Shown one piece after another: positions 7,672 to 15,217 of a DNA stretch of 23,472 nucleotides. Source of the stretch: an uncultured Bifidobacteriaceae bacterium (GTDB lineage Bacteria > Actinomycetota > Actinomycetes > Actinomycetales > Bifidobacteriaceae). How positions within the stretch are numbered: position 1 is the stretch's first letter; every line of letters starts with the position of its first letter. The notes under the pieces were generated by a model that was given only the letters and a program-made list of their open reading frames with translations, did not search any database and had not been told where the DNA came from. A program made the translations under genes and the position numbers. The stretch lies in the NCBI GenBank assembly GCA_946891915.1, contig CAMPNN010000015.1, positions 1 through 23,472 of the forward strand. The letters run 5' to 3'.

Positions 7672-8196
7672 ATGACTATAGCTGTGTGTCCCGGCTCGTA
7701 TGATCCAGTCACTGCCGGCCATTTAGACGTAATACAACGCTGTACGCACCTATTTGACGAAGTGCATGTGCTAGTTGCGGTGAACGCTGCAAAGACGCCG
7801 TTGTTCTCTGAATATGAGCGCGTAAATATTATTCGCGAGGCTGTGCAGAATTTGTGCAAGTCGAGTGATGGTTGTGACGACGCGTCAAAGTGCGATTATT
7901 CCGGAAAAATAATTGTTGCTTCTACAACGGGGTTGATTACGGATTATTGCACAAAAGTTGGTGCTACGGCGATTGTAAAGGGGCTGCGTCAAAACGGCGA
8001 TTATGAAGCAGAACTTGGAATGGCTCTTGTGAATCGCAAATTGGCTGGTATTGAAACGCTTTTCTTGCCTGCGGATCCGGTTCTTGAGCATGTGTCGAGT
8101 TCGGTGGTTAAGGATGTTGCGCGTCACGGCGGAAACGTTGCGGGAATGGTTCCAGATAACGTAATACCCTTATTACAAAAGCTTTTTGCGCAATAG
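7672..8196 (+). CDS. coaD: phosphopantetheine adenylyltransferase
   Basis: 174 aa. Transfers AMP from ATP to 4'-phosphopantetheine to give dephospho-CoA, the penultimate step of CoA synthesis. Nucleotidyltransferase motif [12 protein letters not shown] at residues 8-19 (T/HxGH), a second ATP-binding motif in [12 protein letters not shown] near 143-152, and [15 protein letters not shown] in the middle. An 18-residue Cys/Asp/Ser-rich insertion around residues 62-80 ([18 protein letters not shown]) makes it longer than the usual ~160 aa. It starts the rightward run that continues with SepIVA-like and DUF177, the order known in other actinobacteria. Confidence 0.95.
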   Translation: MTIAVCPGSYDPVTAGHLDVIQRCTHLFDEVHVLVAVNAAKTPLFSEYERVNIIREAVQNLCKSSDGCDDASKCDYSGKIIVASTTGLITDYCTKVGATAIVKGLRQNGDYEAELGMALVNRKLAGIETLFLPADPVLEHVSSSVVKDVARHGGNVAGMVPDNVIPLLQKLFAQ

Positions 8197-8204
8197 CTGC
8201 TGAC

Positions 8205-8312
8205 TTTTGCTGTTACGAAACGAAAGTAGTACGAAAGTAACGTAAGTAGTACTTAAGTAATGTAAGTAACGTAAGTAGCAAAAGTAACGTAAGCAACGAA
8301 AGTCGGCAGTGA
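8205..8312. repeat. degenerate GTAACGTAAGTA repeat tract
   Basis: The gap between coaD and the SepIVA-like gene is a degenerate run of CGAAAGTA, AGTAACGTA and AAGTAGTA words. No hairpin terminator and no clear promoter were seen in it. Confidence 0.55.
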
Positions 8313-8373
8313 CTTACGAAATTGTTAATTATTACAAGAGATTGTTACGAAAATTGTTACAGGAGAGTGGAAG

Positions 8374-9417
8374 ATGACAGACGAAAACGATATGATGCAA
8401 AATACCGCAGGTTCGCAATTTGAAGGAGATGACACGATGGAACGAAAGATACAAGCTGACGGAAACCAAAATCTTCCATTGCATCCAATTCTTGTTGACG
8501 AAGAAGACAATCAAGATATTGTGGATGCTGGCAATGATGCTGATAATACGGAAACTTCGGCTGTGTCGGCAGTGGGAAGTGTTGCTGATGCTGAAAGTGC
8601 TGTAAATGCCGCAAATTCTTCCTCCGGCGCAAAAGCAGGCAATGCTGCAAAATCATCAAATCTTTTCTCATCATTCCCGCTCCCAGATTTGCGCGAGCGC
8701 GAAGACGGCGGCGCAATTGACTTTGACGAAGAAGATACTGCGCCCGCTGCAGCCGCAACTAAAGTAAGCGACGAAATCCGTTCAAAAAGCCGCGCCGAAT
8801 TTACCACAGTTTACGACATCATCGACTCTATGGAATCGACGCTTATGGAATCAAAAGGCGTGCTGTTTTCGCAAGGAATGGTAAAAATTGATCGCGACGA
8901 ATTTGCGGACCAGCTGTCGCGCTTAAAAGACATGCTTCCAGTGCAATTAGAGCGTGCGTCGGCATTAATGCGAGAAGCAGAGCGCAGACTTCGCACAGCG
9001 CAAACTCAAGCAAGCTCGATTGTTTCTTCAGCGCAATCTCAGTCTGCAGAAATTATTGACGAAGCTCGCGAACGTGCAAGATTCTTGGCTGGTCAAGAAA
9101 ATGTCACTGCGTTAGCAAGGCAGAAGGCGAGCGATATTCTTGCTAAGGCTCAAGAAAAATCCAACAAGCTCACGCAAGGCGCTAACCAGTATTGCGCAAC
9201 GGTTATGGAAGGCTTAAAGCAGCAGCTTGACAAGTTAGAGCAGGACGTTCAAGCGGGTCAGCGCGTGTTGGATGATCGCTGCCGGGCTGCGGAACATGTG
9301 CAAAACGAATTGAGCGCAGCATTGTACAAAAATGCTGGCGAGGCTGACGACGATGGCAGCTACGGAAACGACAGCAACTACGGAAACGACAGCAACGACG
9401 ACGAAAGGAATGAATAA
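8374..9417 (+). CDS. sepIVA: SepIVA-like DivIVA-domain coiled-coil protein
   Basis: 347 aa. The C-terminal 210 residues resemble mycobacterial SepIVA, a cytoplasmic coiled-coil protein involved in septation and cell elongation: VYDIIDSMESTLMESKGV, then DEFADQLSRLKDMLPVQL, followed by long heptad-like Ala/Glu/Arg stretches with repeated A-[SQ]-x-[IA]-[IV] spacing. Residues 1-135 are an acidic, Ala/Ser/Asn-rich disordered extension that SepIVA lacks; the C-terminus carries three near copies of YGNDSN. Neighbours support the call: in mycobacteria sepIVA sits next to DUF177 and rnc. Two starts are plausible: 8374 (GGAG upstream) and 8437, which has the stronger GAAGGAG about nine nt upstream and gives 326 aa. 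The stop is immediately followed by the DUF177 ATG. Confidence 0.8.
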   Translation: MTDENDMMQNTAGSQFEGDDTMERKIQADGNQNLPLHPILVDEEDNQDIVDAGNDADNTETSAVSAVGSVADAESAVNAANSSSGAKAGNAAKSSNLFSSFPLPDLREREDGGAIDFDEEDTAPAAAATKVSDEIRSKSRAEFTTVYDIIDSMESTLMESKGVLFSQGMVKIDRDEFADQLSRLKDMLPVQLERASALMREAERRLRTAQTQASSIVSSAQSQSAEIIDEARERARFLAGQENVTALARQKASDILAKAQEKSNKLTQGANQYCATVMEGLKQQLDKLEQDVQAGQRVLDDRCRAAEHVQNELSAALYKNAGEADDDGSYGNDSNYGNDSNDDERNE

Positions 9418-10047
9418 ATGACTTCGCACCCTTCCCAATCACCATGGGCTGTTCCGGTGGCGCAAATGGCCGCTCGCGCTGGTAGCAGTATGTCTTTGCA
9501 CCGCGCTTTTCCAGCTCCGGAAGGTATTGGAGATTGCGTTATTGGCGTAAAGCCCGGCAGCGACGTTATGGTTGATGGCGATTTCGATGCTGTGGTTGAC
9601 GGCTTAATGTTCCAGGGCAGTATTACGGCTCCGGTTCATGCGGAGTGCACGCGCTGCCTGATGCCGCTTCGCCGCGATTGGAAGGTGGATGTGTGCGTGT
9701 TCTTCCCTTACGTAGACGAGCGCTCGCAGCGTGCGAATGGTCGCGGGGAGCGCGGGGATGTTGACGAAGACGAGTCGCAGATTTGGGATGAAAACGATGA
9801 GTCTGGGAATGTGTATCCGCTGGTTGGCGGCGGCGATTTTGCGGATATTGAGGCGCTTATTCGAGACACGATGGTTAGCGAGTTGCCGCTTCAGCCGTTG
9901 TGTGAGCCGGATTGCCGCGGACTTTGCCCGCAGTGCGGTGAGAATTTGAACGAGCATCCGGAGCATCATCACGACGTTACGGATATTCGATTTGCGGCTT
10001 TGGAAGGCTTAAAAGCGCAACTTGAGCAGGCTGAAAAGCAAAATTAA
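9418..10047 (+). CDS. DUF177 / YceD family protein
   Basis: 209 aa. YceD-type protein, almost always encoded next to rpmF and associated with ribosomal RNA or large-subunit maturation. It has the family pattern: a beta-rich N-terminal half with APVHAECTRCLMPL (first Cys pair), an acidic insertion (RGERGDVDEDESQIWDENDE), and the C-terminal metal-site-like segment LCEPDCRGLCPQCGENLN. The ATG directly follows the preceding stop codon (TAAATG), so the two genes are translationally coupled. Unusually, rpmF is not adjacent: a repeat island of 716 bp separates them. Confidence 0.92.
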   Translation: MTSHPSQSPWAVPVAQMAARAGSSMSLHRAFPAPEGIGDCVIGVKPGSDVMVDGDFDAVVDGLMFQGSITAPVHAECTRCLMPLRRDWKVDVCVFFPYVDERSQRANGRGERGDVDEDESQIWDENDESGNVYPLVGGGDFADIEALIRDTMVSELPLQPLCEPDCRGLCPQCGENLNEHPEHHHDVTDIRFAALEGLKAQLEQAEKQN

Positions 10048-10053
10048 TTGCGG

Positions 10054-10182
10054 GCGCGACGACCTGCTTTCGCGCTTAGAGCGTAGAGCGCGAAGGCAAC
10101 TCGGAGCGGGAACTCGCTTAAGTTGGAAGCACAGTGTGCTTCCAACGCGAGTTTCGTAGCGAGCGCGTTACCCGCGCGAGCG
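10054..10182. repeat. family C structured element, copy C1
   Basis: About 129 bp from GCGCGACGACCTGC to CGCGCGAGCG. Predicted stems: GCTTTCGCGCT/AGCGCGAAGGC (10066-10076 / 10087-10097), AACTCGC/GCGAGTT (10111-10117 / 10147-10153) enclosing TTGGAAGCAC/GTGCTTCCAA (10123-10132 / 10136-10145), and a 3' GCGCG hairpin. Starts seven nt after the DUF177 stop. Confidence 0.85.
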
Positions 10183-10215
10183 TTTCAGCCGTTTTTGACT
10201 TACTGCCGACATTTC

Positions 10216-10345
10216 CTCTACTTGGTTGTAAAGTGATTGTCGTTTTTTGGCTTAATGCCGACATTTCCTTTACTTGTGTGTAAAGTAATTGTCGTTTTTT
10301 GGTGTGATTTCGTTATTTTCTTTACAGCGCTGTAAAGGAATAATC
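10216..10345. repeat. family B hairpin array (3 units, period 52)
   Basis: CTCTAC at 10216, CTTTAC at 10268 and 10320, exactly 52 nt apart, each paired with GTAAAG across a 6-nt loop (TTGGTT, TTGTGT, AGCGCT). It follows C1 and runs into an A array. Confidence 0.9.
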
Positions 10346-10362
10346 GCTTTTAGCTTTTTGGT

Positions 10363-10714
10363 GGAACATTTGCGAGAGAATTTCCGGCGTTTGTAGTTGT
10401 TTTGATGCTGGGATGGAACATTTGCTGGAAAATCCCCGGCATTTGTAGCTGTTTTGGTGGTTTTTTGGAACATTTTCGGGAGTTTTTTCTCCGGCATTTG
10501 TAGTTGTTTTGGCGCTGGGATGGAACATTTGCTGGAAAATCCCCGGCATTTGTAGCTACTTTGGACATTTTATGGAACATTTGCTGGAAAATCCCCGGCA
10601 TTTGTAGCTACTTTGGACATTTTATGGAACATTTGCGGGAGAATTTCCGGCGTTTGTAGTTGTTTTGGCGCTGGGATGGAACATTTTCGGGGAATTGTAC
10701 GGCGCTTGCTGTAA
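10363..10714. repeat. family A hairpin array (7 units)
   Basis: GGAACATT starts at 10363, 10415, 10467, 10522, 10574, 10626 and 10678, periods 52, 52, 55, 52, 52, 52. The 55-nt unit is the one with the CTCCGG-type hairpin. Spacers are exactly 15 nt. The last unit degenerates into the rpmF upstream region. The minus strand is again open in three overlapping frames, but these are not believed to be genes. Confidence 0.93.
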
Positions 10715-10763
10715 TATACAGAACGCTTAAGCTCAATCGGTTGAACGAAATAGAGGAAAGATT

Positions 10764-10958
10764 ATGGCACTGCCTAAATACAAGACCTCGCGTGCTAATA
10801 CGCATTCGCGTCGCGCTAATTGGAAGGCGTCTGCCGTGCAGACTGTGACTTGCCCGAACTGCGGTTCTCAGGCATTCCCACACATGGCTTGCCCATCCTG
10901 CGGAACCTTCCGCGGTCGCGTGTACCGCGAGGCTATTCGCTCCGCGCACAACAAGTAG
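10764..10958 (+). CDS. rpmF: 50S ribosomal protein L32
   Basis: 64 aa bL32. Starts [20 protein letters not shown] and carries a zinc-ribbon of two Cys pairs (TCPNCGSQ and [11 protein letters not shown]), so it is the zinc-binding C+ form. GAGGAAAG lies just upstream of the ATG. It normally sits directly behind the DUF177 gene; here it must rely on its own promoter in or after the repeat island (TAATAT at about 10711-10716 is a candidate -10) or on read-through. A strong terminator follows. Confidence 0.97.
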   Translation: MALPKYKTSRANTHSRRANWKASAVQTVTCPNCGSQAFPHMACPSCGTFRGRVYREAIRSAHNK

Positions 10959-10973
10959 GTTGTATTTATTAAG

Positions 10974-11015
10974 AAACCCTGCCATCGACGGGTGGCAGGG
11001 TTTTCTTTTTTTTTT
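10974..11015 (+). terminator. rpmF intrinsic terminator
   Basis: AAACCCTGCCA (10974-10984) pairs perfectly with TGGCAGGGTTT (10993-11003), 8-nt loop, followed by a long T tract (TTTTCTTTTTTTTTT). Confidence 0.95.
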
Positions 11016-11031
11016 CTTGCGTATTGTTTTT

Positions 11032-11120
11032 GTGAGGGGTGGGTGTTACTTGTCTTGCAGCGCTCCGCTCTTATACCTTATTTGGACTTAGCGGTTTCAT
11101 AGTTAAGTTTAGTTTTTTAG
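11032..11120. repeat. family D fold-back element, left half only
   Basis: Begins with the D terminal repeat (GTGAGGGGTGGGTGTT, an exact reverse complement of the right terminal repeat at 18536-18551), continues through TTATACCTTATTTGG and AGTTAAGTTTAGTTTTTTA, and stops at the rnc 3' end. The right half is missing. Confidence 0.8.
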
Positions 11121-11939
11121 TTACTTGCGCGCGTCGAGTGCGTGCCACGCGACTTCGGCAGCCGCAAGTTGCGCTTTGCGTTTGCTAGAGCCGCTTCCAA
11201 CGCCAAGCACTTCGTCGCCATCATCATTAGCCAAAACTGCGCGCGCCTCAAACACTGGCGCATACTCAGGCCCAGAAACCGCCATTCGGTACTCCGGATC
11301 CGCCAATCCCATATCGTGCGCCTTAACCGTAAGCGAAGTCTTCCAATCAAGCGCCGGGCCTTCCGTAAGCACTTCCGCCAAAGTGTCATCAATCAAACGA
11401 TGCACCACCGCGCGCGCTTCATCAATACCGTGCTCCACGAAAGTCGCCCCAATAAGCGCCTCAACAATATCGCAAAGAATCGAATCCTTGTTATTCCCGC
11501 CCTGCTCCATTTCGCCGCGACCGAGCAAAATATACGGCCCAACATGCAGCTTTTCGCGCGCAACAGCCGAAAGCGCCCACTCGGACACCGCCTTTGCTCG
11601 CATCTTCGCAAGCTGGCCCTCAGTCATGTCCGGATGCGCAGAAAATAGCGTTTCTGTAGAAACCAGCTCAAGCACAGCGTCTCCCAAAAATTCGAGTCGC
11701 TCATAATTGCGCGTACCCGGATGCTCGTGCGAAAACGAGCGGTGCGTAAGTGCTTCCACTAAAAGATCTGGCGAAATCGTTGTGCCTAAAGCGTTTAGAA
11801 GTTCCTGCGTTGGATCCCCATCGCGAACCTCGCCGTCGTCTAATCTTAAAACTCCACTTGCAATATTTTCCGTCATAGCTTCGTGCTGATTTTCCTCGCG
11901 CTTATTTTCGTGATTTTCGTGATTATTTTGAGTCTTCAT
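11121..11939 (-). CDS. rnc: ribonuclease III
   Basis: 272 aa. Cleaves double-stranded RNA in rRNA precursors and structured mRNAs. A hydrophilic 40-residue N-terminal extension (MKTQNNHENHENKREENQ) precedes the nuclease domain; signature ERLEFLGDAVLEL at residues 80-92 carries the catalytic acidic residues, with a second acidic cluster in DIVEALIGATF. The dsRNA-binding domain follows (about 195-270: DWKTSLTVKAHD, SGSSKRKAQLAAAEVAW). The ATG at 11939 is preferred over 11951 and 11972, since these overlap or precede a consensus TATAAT. Last codons abut a truncated D repeat. Diverges from the ABC-F gene across a 5-bp repeat. Given the many hairpin repeats here, it is a candidate for processing their transcripts (inference). 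Confidence 0.95.
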   Translation of the reverse strand: MKTQNNHENHENKREENQHEAMTENIASGVLRLDDGEVRDGDPTQELLNALGTTISPDLLVEALTHRSFSHEHPGTRNYERLEFLGDAVLELVSTETLFSAHPDMTEGQLAKMRAKAVSEWALSAVAREKLHVGPYILLGRGEMEQGGNNKDSILCDIVEALIGATFVEHGIDEARAVVHRLIDDTLAEVLTEGPALDWKTSLTVKAHDMGLADPEYRMAVSGPEYAPVFEARAVLANDDGDEVLGVGSGSSKRKAQLAAAEVAWHALDARK

Positions 11940-11949
11940 AGCAGCAACC

Positions 11950-11955
11950 ATTATA
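11950..11955 (-). promoter_or_regulatory. TATAAT -10 just upstream of rnc
   Basis: Consensus TATAAT on the minus strand ends 10 nt before the ATG at 11939, with no Shine-Dalgarno between. Suggests a leader of only a few nt. No good -35 seen. Confidence 0.5.
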
Positions 11956-11980
11956 GTCCACGTTGCAAACACGCGCTTTT

Positions 11981-12035
11981 AGATTAGATTGGATTGAATT
12001 AGATTAGATTAGATTCGATTAAATCAAATTAAATC
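11981..12035. repeat. 5-bp microsatellite (11 units) between rnc and ABC-F promoters
   Basis: Eleven consecutive pentamers, AGATT or one-base variants (GGATT, GAATT, CGATT, AAATC, AAATT), in perfect 5-bp register. Two units make one helical turn, so the tract may be bent. It lies between the two divergent start sites. Confidence 0.85.
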
Positions 12036-12064
12036 TCTTCGCAGCTTTCGTAGAAGTCTGCAGC

Positions 12065-12070
12065 TATATT
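12065..12070 (+). promoter_or_regulatory. -10-like hexamer 8 nt before the ABC-F ATG
   Basis: TATATT then TGTGCATT then ATG; no Shine-Dalgarno. The same geometry and nearly the same sequence precede rph. Confidence 0.5.
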
Positions 12071-12078
12071 TGTGCATT

Positions 12079-14274
12079 ATGCCTACATATGATTTGGGAT
12101 TAGAACGAGTTTCGCTAGAGTTTGCTACAAAAACGATTTTTACAGACGTCACGCAGGGTGTTTTTGAGGGCGATCGCATTGGTATTGTTGGTCGAAATGG
12201 TGACGGAAAGTCGACGCTGCTTCGTTTGCTTTCGGGTAGTATTAAGCCTGATTCGGGCCGCGTAACTAAGCGCGGCGGGCTTACTTTCGGCATTCTTGAC
12301 CAGCGCGATCCTTTGGACGACAACGCAACTGTGCGTCATGCTGCGTTGGAGAATCGTGAAGATTACGAGTGGGCTGCGGATCAGCGCTCGCGCGAAATCG
12401 TAGAAGCTCTTCTTGGCGGCATAAATTTGGAGGCGAGGGTTGGTACGCTTTCCGGCGGCCAACGTAGGCGTGCTGATTTGGCGAGGTTGCTGCTTCACGA
12501 CTGGGATATTTTGGCTTTGGATGAGCCTACTAACCACTTGGATGTGGTGACGATTCACTGGCTTGCTGAGCATTTGCTTCACCGTTGGCAGGATGGTCAG
12601 GGTGCGCTTTTGATTGTGACGCACGACCGCTGGTTTTTGGATGAAGTTTGCACGTCTATGTGGGAAGTTCACGATGGTGCGATTGATCCGTTTGAAGGCG
12701 GTTACAGCGCTTACATGCTTCAGCGAGTTGAGCGCGATCGTCAGGCGGATGTGCGCGAGGAGCGTCGCAGGAATTTGGCGCGTAAAGAGTTGGCTTGGCT
12801 TTCGCGCGGCGCTCGTGCTCGTTCTACTAAGCAGAAGTTCCACGTAAAGCAGGCGCGCGAGCTTATTGCAGACGTGCCGCCAGTGCGCGATACTTTGGAA
12901 TTGAAGAAAATGGCGACTTCGCGTCTTGGCAAGCAGGTTGTTGATTTGATTGACGTTACGCAAATTTTTGACGACGCTAATCAACTAAAAAATATTGATC
13001 CGGATATTGCCGAAAGTGCGAATATTGCCGAAAGTGCAGATATTGCCGAAAGTGCGAATGCTTCGGAAAGCGCTGCTACTGCAGAAAAATCAAATAAAGT
13101 CGACATTGTAGAATCTGCTTTTGCGCAACCAACTCACGTAGGAAGCGTTACGATTGCCGTCGACGAAAATCAAGAAAATCTTTCTCAAAAAAATCTTTCT
13201 GAAAAAAATCCTTCTGAAAAAAATCTGGAAACTGCGGCAGCAGAGCGAAAAACTATTACCGGCCGCGTGATTCTTAACGACGTAACGTGGCTGATCGGCC
13301 CTGGCGACCGTTTCGGCATAGTTGGCGCAAACGGAGCCGGAAAATCAACCTTATTAAGCATTATTGACGGCTCGCTAAAACCTACTGTCGGTCACGTAAA
13401 TATTGGCAAAACCGTAAAATTTGCGGTACTTTCGCAGCGTTTGGAAGAGCTTGAAAAGCTTGGAAAATATAAGGTTAAGGAAGTTTTAAGCCGTTACAAG
13501 CCGAGTTACATTATTGACGGCAAGGAAGTGACGCCGGGTCAGCTTATGGAAAGGCTTGGTTTTAAGCCGGAGCAGCTTATGACGCCGATTGCGGATCTTT
13601 CGGGTGGTCAAAAGCGACGAATGCAGCTTCTGCTCATTCTTCTAAACGAGCCAAACGTGCTGATTATGGACGAGCCGGGAAACGATCTTGACACCGATAT
13701 GCTCGCCGTTATGGAAGATTTGCTTGACACTTGGCCTGGCACGCTGATTGTGGTTTCGCACGATCGCTACTTGCTTGAGCGCGTAACTGACCAGCAGTTT
13801 GCGCTGATCGATGGCAAGATTCGTCACCTTCCGGGTGGTGTGGACGAGTATTTGCAGATTGTAGAGAAGTTGCATCGCGAGCGAGAGAATAATATTAATT
13901 CTGCAAAAACGAAAAATAGTAACGAAAATAGCGGAATAAATTCAGCAAGTGCGAAGGGTGCTGCGGAAAGTGCGAAGGGTGCTGCAGAAAGTGCAGAAAG
14001 TGCGGAAAGTGCGAAGTGTGCTGCAAGTTCGGCTTCAGTAAGCGCGCCGAAACTCACCGGCAAAGCCTACCACGACGCAACCCGGCGCATTGCCGCAATC
14101 GAACGAAAGCTTGCCAAACTTGAGGATCAAAAATCAAATATTGAATCGCAAATGGCAGCCCACGATCCAAGCGATTTCGTGGGATTGCAGGCTCTTAACG
14201 AAGAGTTGCAGCAGAATGCGCAGGAAACTAGCGCGCTTGAGGAAGAGTGGATGGAGCTTTCTGAGCAGATCTAG
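12079..14274 (+). CDS. uup: ABC-F family ATPase, Uup-like
   Basis: 731 aa. ABC-F proteins lack membrane domains and act on the ribosome. Domain 1: GIVGRNGDGKSTLL (Walker A), LSGGQRRRADLARLLL (signature), ILALDEPTNHLD (Walker B). Domain 2: GIVGANGAGKSTLL, LSGGQKRRMQLLLILL, LIMDEPGNDLD. The C-terminal coiled coil (about 655-731, ERKLAKLEDQKSNIESQM, LEEEWMELSEQI) is typical of Uup rather than EttA. Two low-complexity insertions rich in A-E-S lie outside the folded parts: residues 310-380 between the domains (IAESAN, SEKN repeats) and residues 600-650 before the coiled coil (AAESAKG repeats). The start MPTYDLGLERV was chosen by family fit; a TTG three codons earlier is less likely. Housekeeping Uup is implicated in Holliday-junction and ribosome-related processes; antibiotic resistance is not implied. 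Confidence 0.88.
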   Translation: MPTYDLGLERVSLEFATKTIFTDVTQGVFEGDRIGIVGRNGDGKSTLLRLLSGSIKPDSGRVTKRGGLTFGILDQRDPLDDNATVRHAALENREDYEWAADQRSREIVEALLGGINLEARVGTLSGGQRRRADLARLLLHDWDILALDEPTNHLDVVTIHWLAEHLLHRWQDGQGALLIVTHDRWFLDEVCTSMWEVHDGAIDPFEGGYSAYMLQRVERDRQADVREERRRNLARKELAWLSRGARARSTKQKFHVKQARELIADVPPVRDTLELKKMATSRLGKQVVDLIDVTQIFDDANQLKNIDPDIAESANIAESADIAESANASESAATAEKSNKVDIVESAFAQPTHVGSVTIAVDENQENLSQKNLSEKNPSEKNLETAAAERKTITGRVILNDVTWLIGPGDRFGIVGANGAGKSTLLSIIDGSLKPTVGHVNIGKTVKFAVLSQRLEELEKLGKYKVKEVLSRYKPSYIIDGKEVTPGQLMERLGFKPEQLMTPIADLSGGQKRRMQLLLILLNEPNVLIMDEPGNDLDTDMLAVMEDLLDTWPGTLIVVSHDRYLLERVTDQQFALIDGKIRHLPGGVDEYLQIVEKLHRERENNINSAKTKNSNENSGINSASAKGAAESAKGAAESAESAESAKCAASSASVSAPKLTGKAYHDATRRIAAIERKLAKLEDQKSNIESQMAAHDPSDFVGLQALNEELQQNAQETSALEEEWMELSEQI

Positions 14275-14316
14275 CGGATTCGCTAATTTAGCAGATCTAG
14301 CGGATTTGCTAATTTA
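14265..14316. repeat. 26-bp tandem duplication across the ABC-F stop codon
   Basis: GCAGATCTAGCGGATTYGCT plus AATTTA occurs at 14265-14290 and again at 14291-14316 with one mismatch. The first copy contains the TAG stop (14272-14274). Confidence 0.85.
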
Positions 14317-14320
14317 GCGA

Positions 14321-14349
14321 TTTAGAAGATAACCGCCACGTGCTAAATT
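14321..14349 (+). promoter_or_regulatory. rph promoter candidate, leaderless geometry
   Basis: TTTAGA (14321-14326), 17-bp spacer, TAAATT (14344-14349), then 8 nt to the ATG at 14358. No Shine-Dalgarno. Confidence 0.5.
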
Positions 14350-14357
14350 TGTGAATT

Positions 14358-15119
14358 ATGGCTCAAATCAAGGATATGTTGGAATCTGTTAAAACTATTC
14401 GTGTTGATGGTCGTGCTGTTGACGAGCTTCGCCCTGTGCGCATAACCCGCAAATTTACTGACGTTCCGGAAGGCTCGGTTTTAATCGAGTGCGGAAATAC
14501 GCGCGTCATGTGCACTGCAACTTTTACGGTTGGCGTTCCGCGTTGGCGTAGGGATTCAGGCTTGGGTTGGGTAACTGCCGAATACTCTATGCTTCCTAGA
14601 GCAACGGCTGAGCGCACTGATCGCGAGTCTGTGCGCGGAAAAATAGGCGGCCGCACGCACGAAATCAGCCGTCTTATTGGCCGCTGCTTGCGCGGAGTTG
14701 TTGATATGAAGGCAATGGGCGAGTGCCAGATTCAGATTGACTGCGACGTTTTGCAGGCGGATGGCGGCACGCGCACGGCTTCCGTTACGGGTGCTTACGT
14801 TGCGTTGGTTGATGCGCTTAATTGGGCGGAAAAGAATGGTCATATTCGTTCCGCAGCAAGCGTTCTTAAGGATGCTGTTTCGGCCGTTTCGGTTGGCGTT
14901 ATTAACGGCACGCCTATGCTTGATTTGCCTTATGTTGAGGACAGTCAGGCTATGACGGACATGAATGTTGCTATGACCGGTTCCGGCGCGTTTATTGAGA
15001 TTCAGGGCACTGCTGAGCATCGTCCGTTTAATCGCAGCGAATTAAATACTTTGCTTGATTTAGCGACTAAAGGTAATCGTGAGCTGCAGGCGGCGCAAAA
15101 AGAGGCTTTAGCGAAATAG
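14358..15119 (+). CDS. rph: ribonuclease PH
   Basis: 253 aa. Phosphorolytic 3'-5' exoribonuclease that trims tRNA 3' ends. Family motifs: R(V)[11 protein letters not shown] near the N-terminus, [14 protein letters not shown] segment [29 protein letters not shown] (phosphate-binding Arg residues, about 98-113), [18 protein letters not shown] (about 125-142), and [15 protein letters not shown]. Length equals the family norm. rdgB follows 98 bp downstream in the same direction, the usual rph-rdgB pairing. The start has no Shine-Dalgarno but a TAAATT 8 nt away. Confidence 0.96.
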   Translation: MAQIKDMLESVKTIRVDGRAVDELRPVRITRKFTDVPEGSVLIECGNTRVMCTATFTVGVPRWRRDSGLGWVTAEYSMLPRATAERTDRESVRGKIGGRTHEISRLIGRCLRGVVDMKAMGECQIQIDCDVLQADGGTRTASVTGAYVALVDALNWAEKNGHIRSAASVLKDAVSAVSVGVINGTPMLDLPYVEDSQAMTDMNVAMTGSGAFIEIQGTAEHRPFNRSELNTLLDLATKGNRELQAAQKEALAK

Positions 15120-15144
15120 CTAAATATAGTATATAAAAAAGTAA

Positions 15145-15172
15145 AAATAGCTTATATAAAATAGCTTATATA
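15145..15172. repeat. 14-bp tandem repeat (two copies) between rph and rdgB
   Basis: AAATAGCTTATATA at 15145-15158 and 15159-15172 inside a very A/T-rich gap (15120-15200). Could contain the rdgB promoter; no hexamers are convincing. Confidence 0.6.
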
Positions 15173-15217
15173 AAATAGTAAATAGCAAAATAGTAGATAT
15201 ATTGAAGGAGAGCGGGC

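Noticed and set aside
10270..10601. Three overlapping minus-strand ORFs of 75-83 codons
   Set aside because: They are translations of the A array in its three open frames, with no ribosome site or independent conservation. Same for the minus-strand ORFs near 18624-18854 and 23032-23382.
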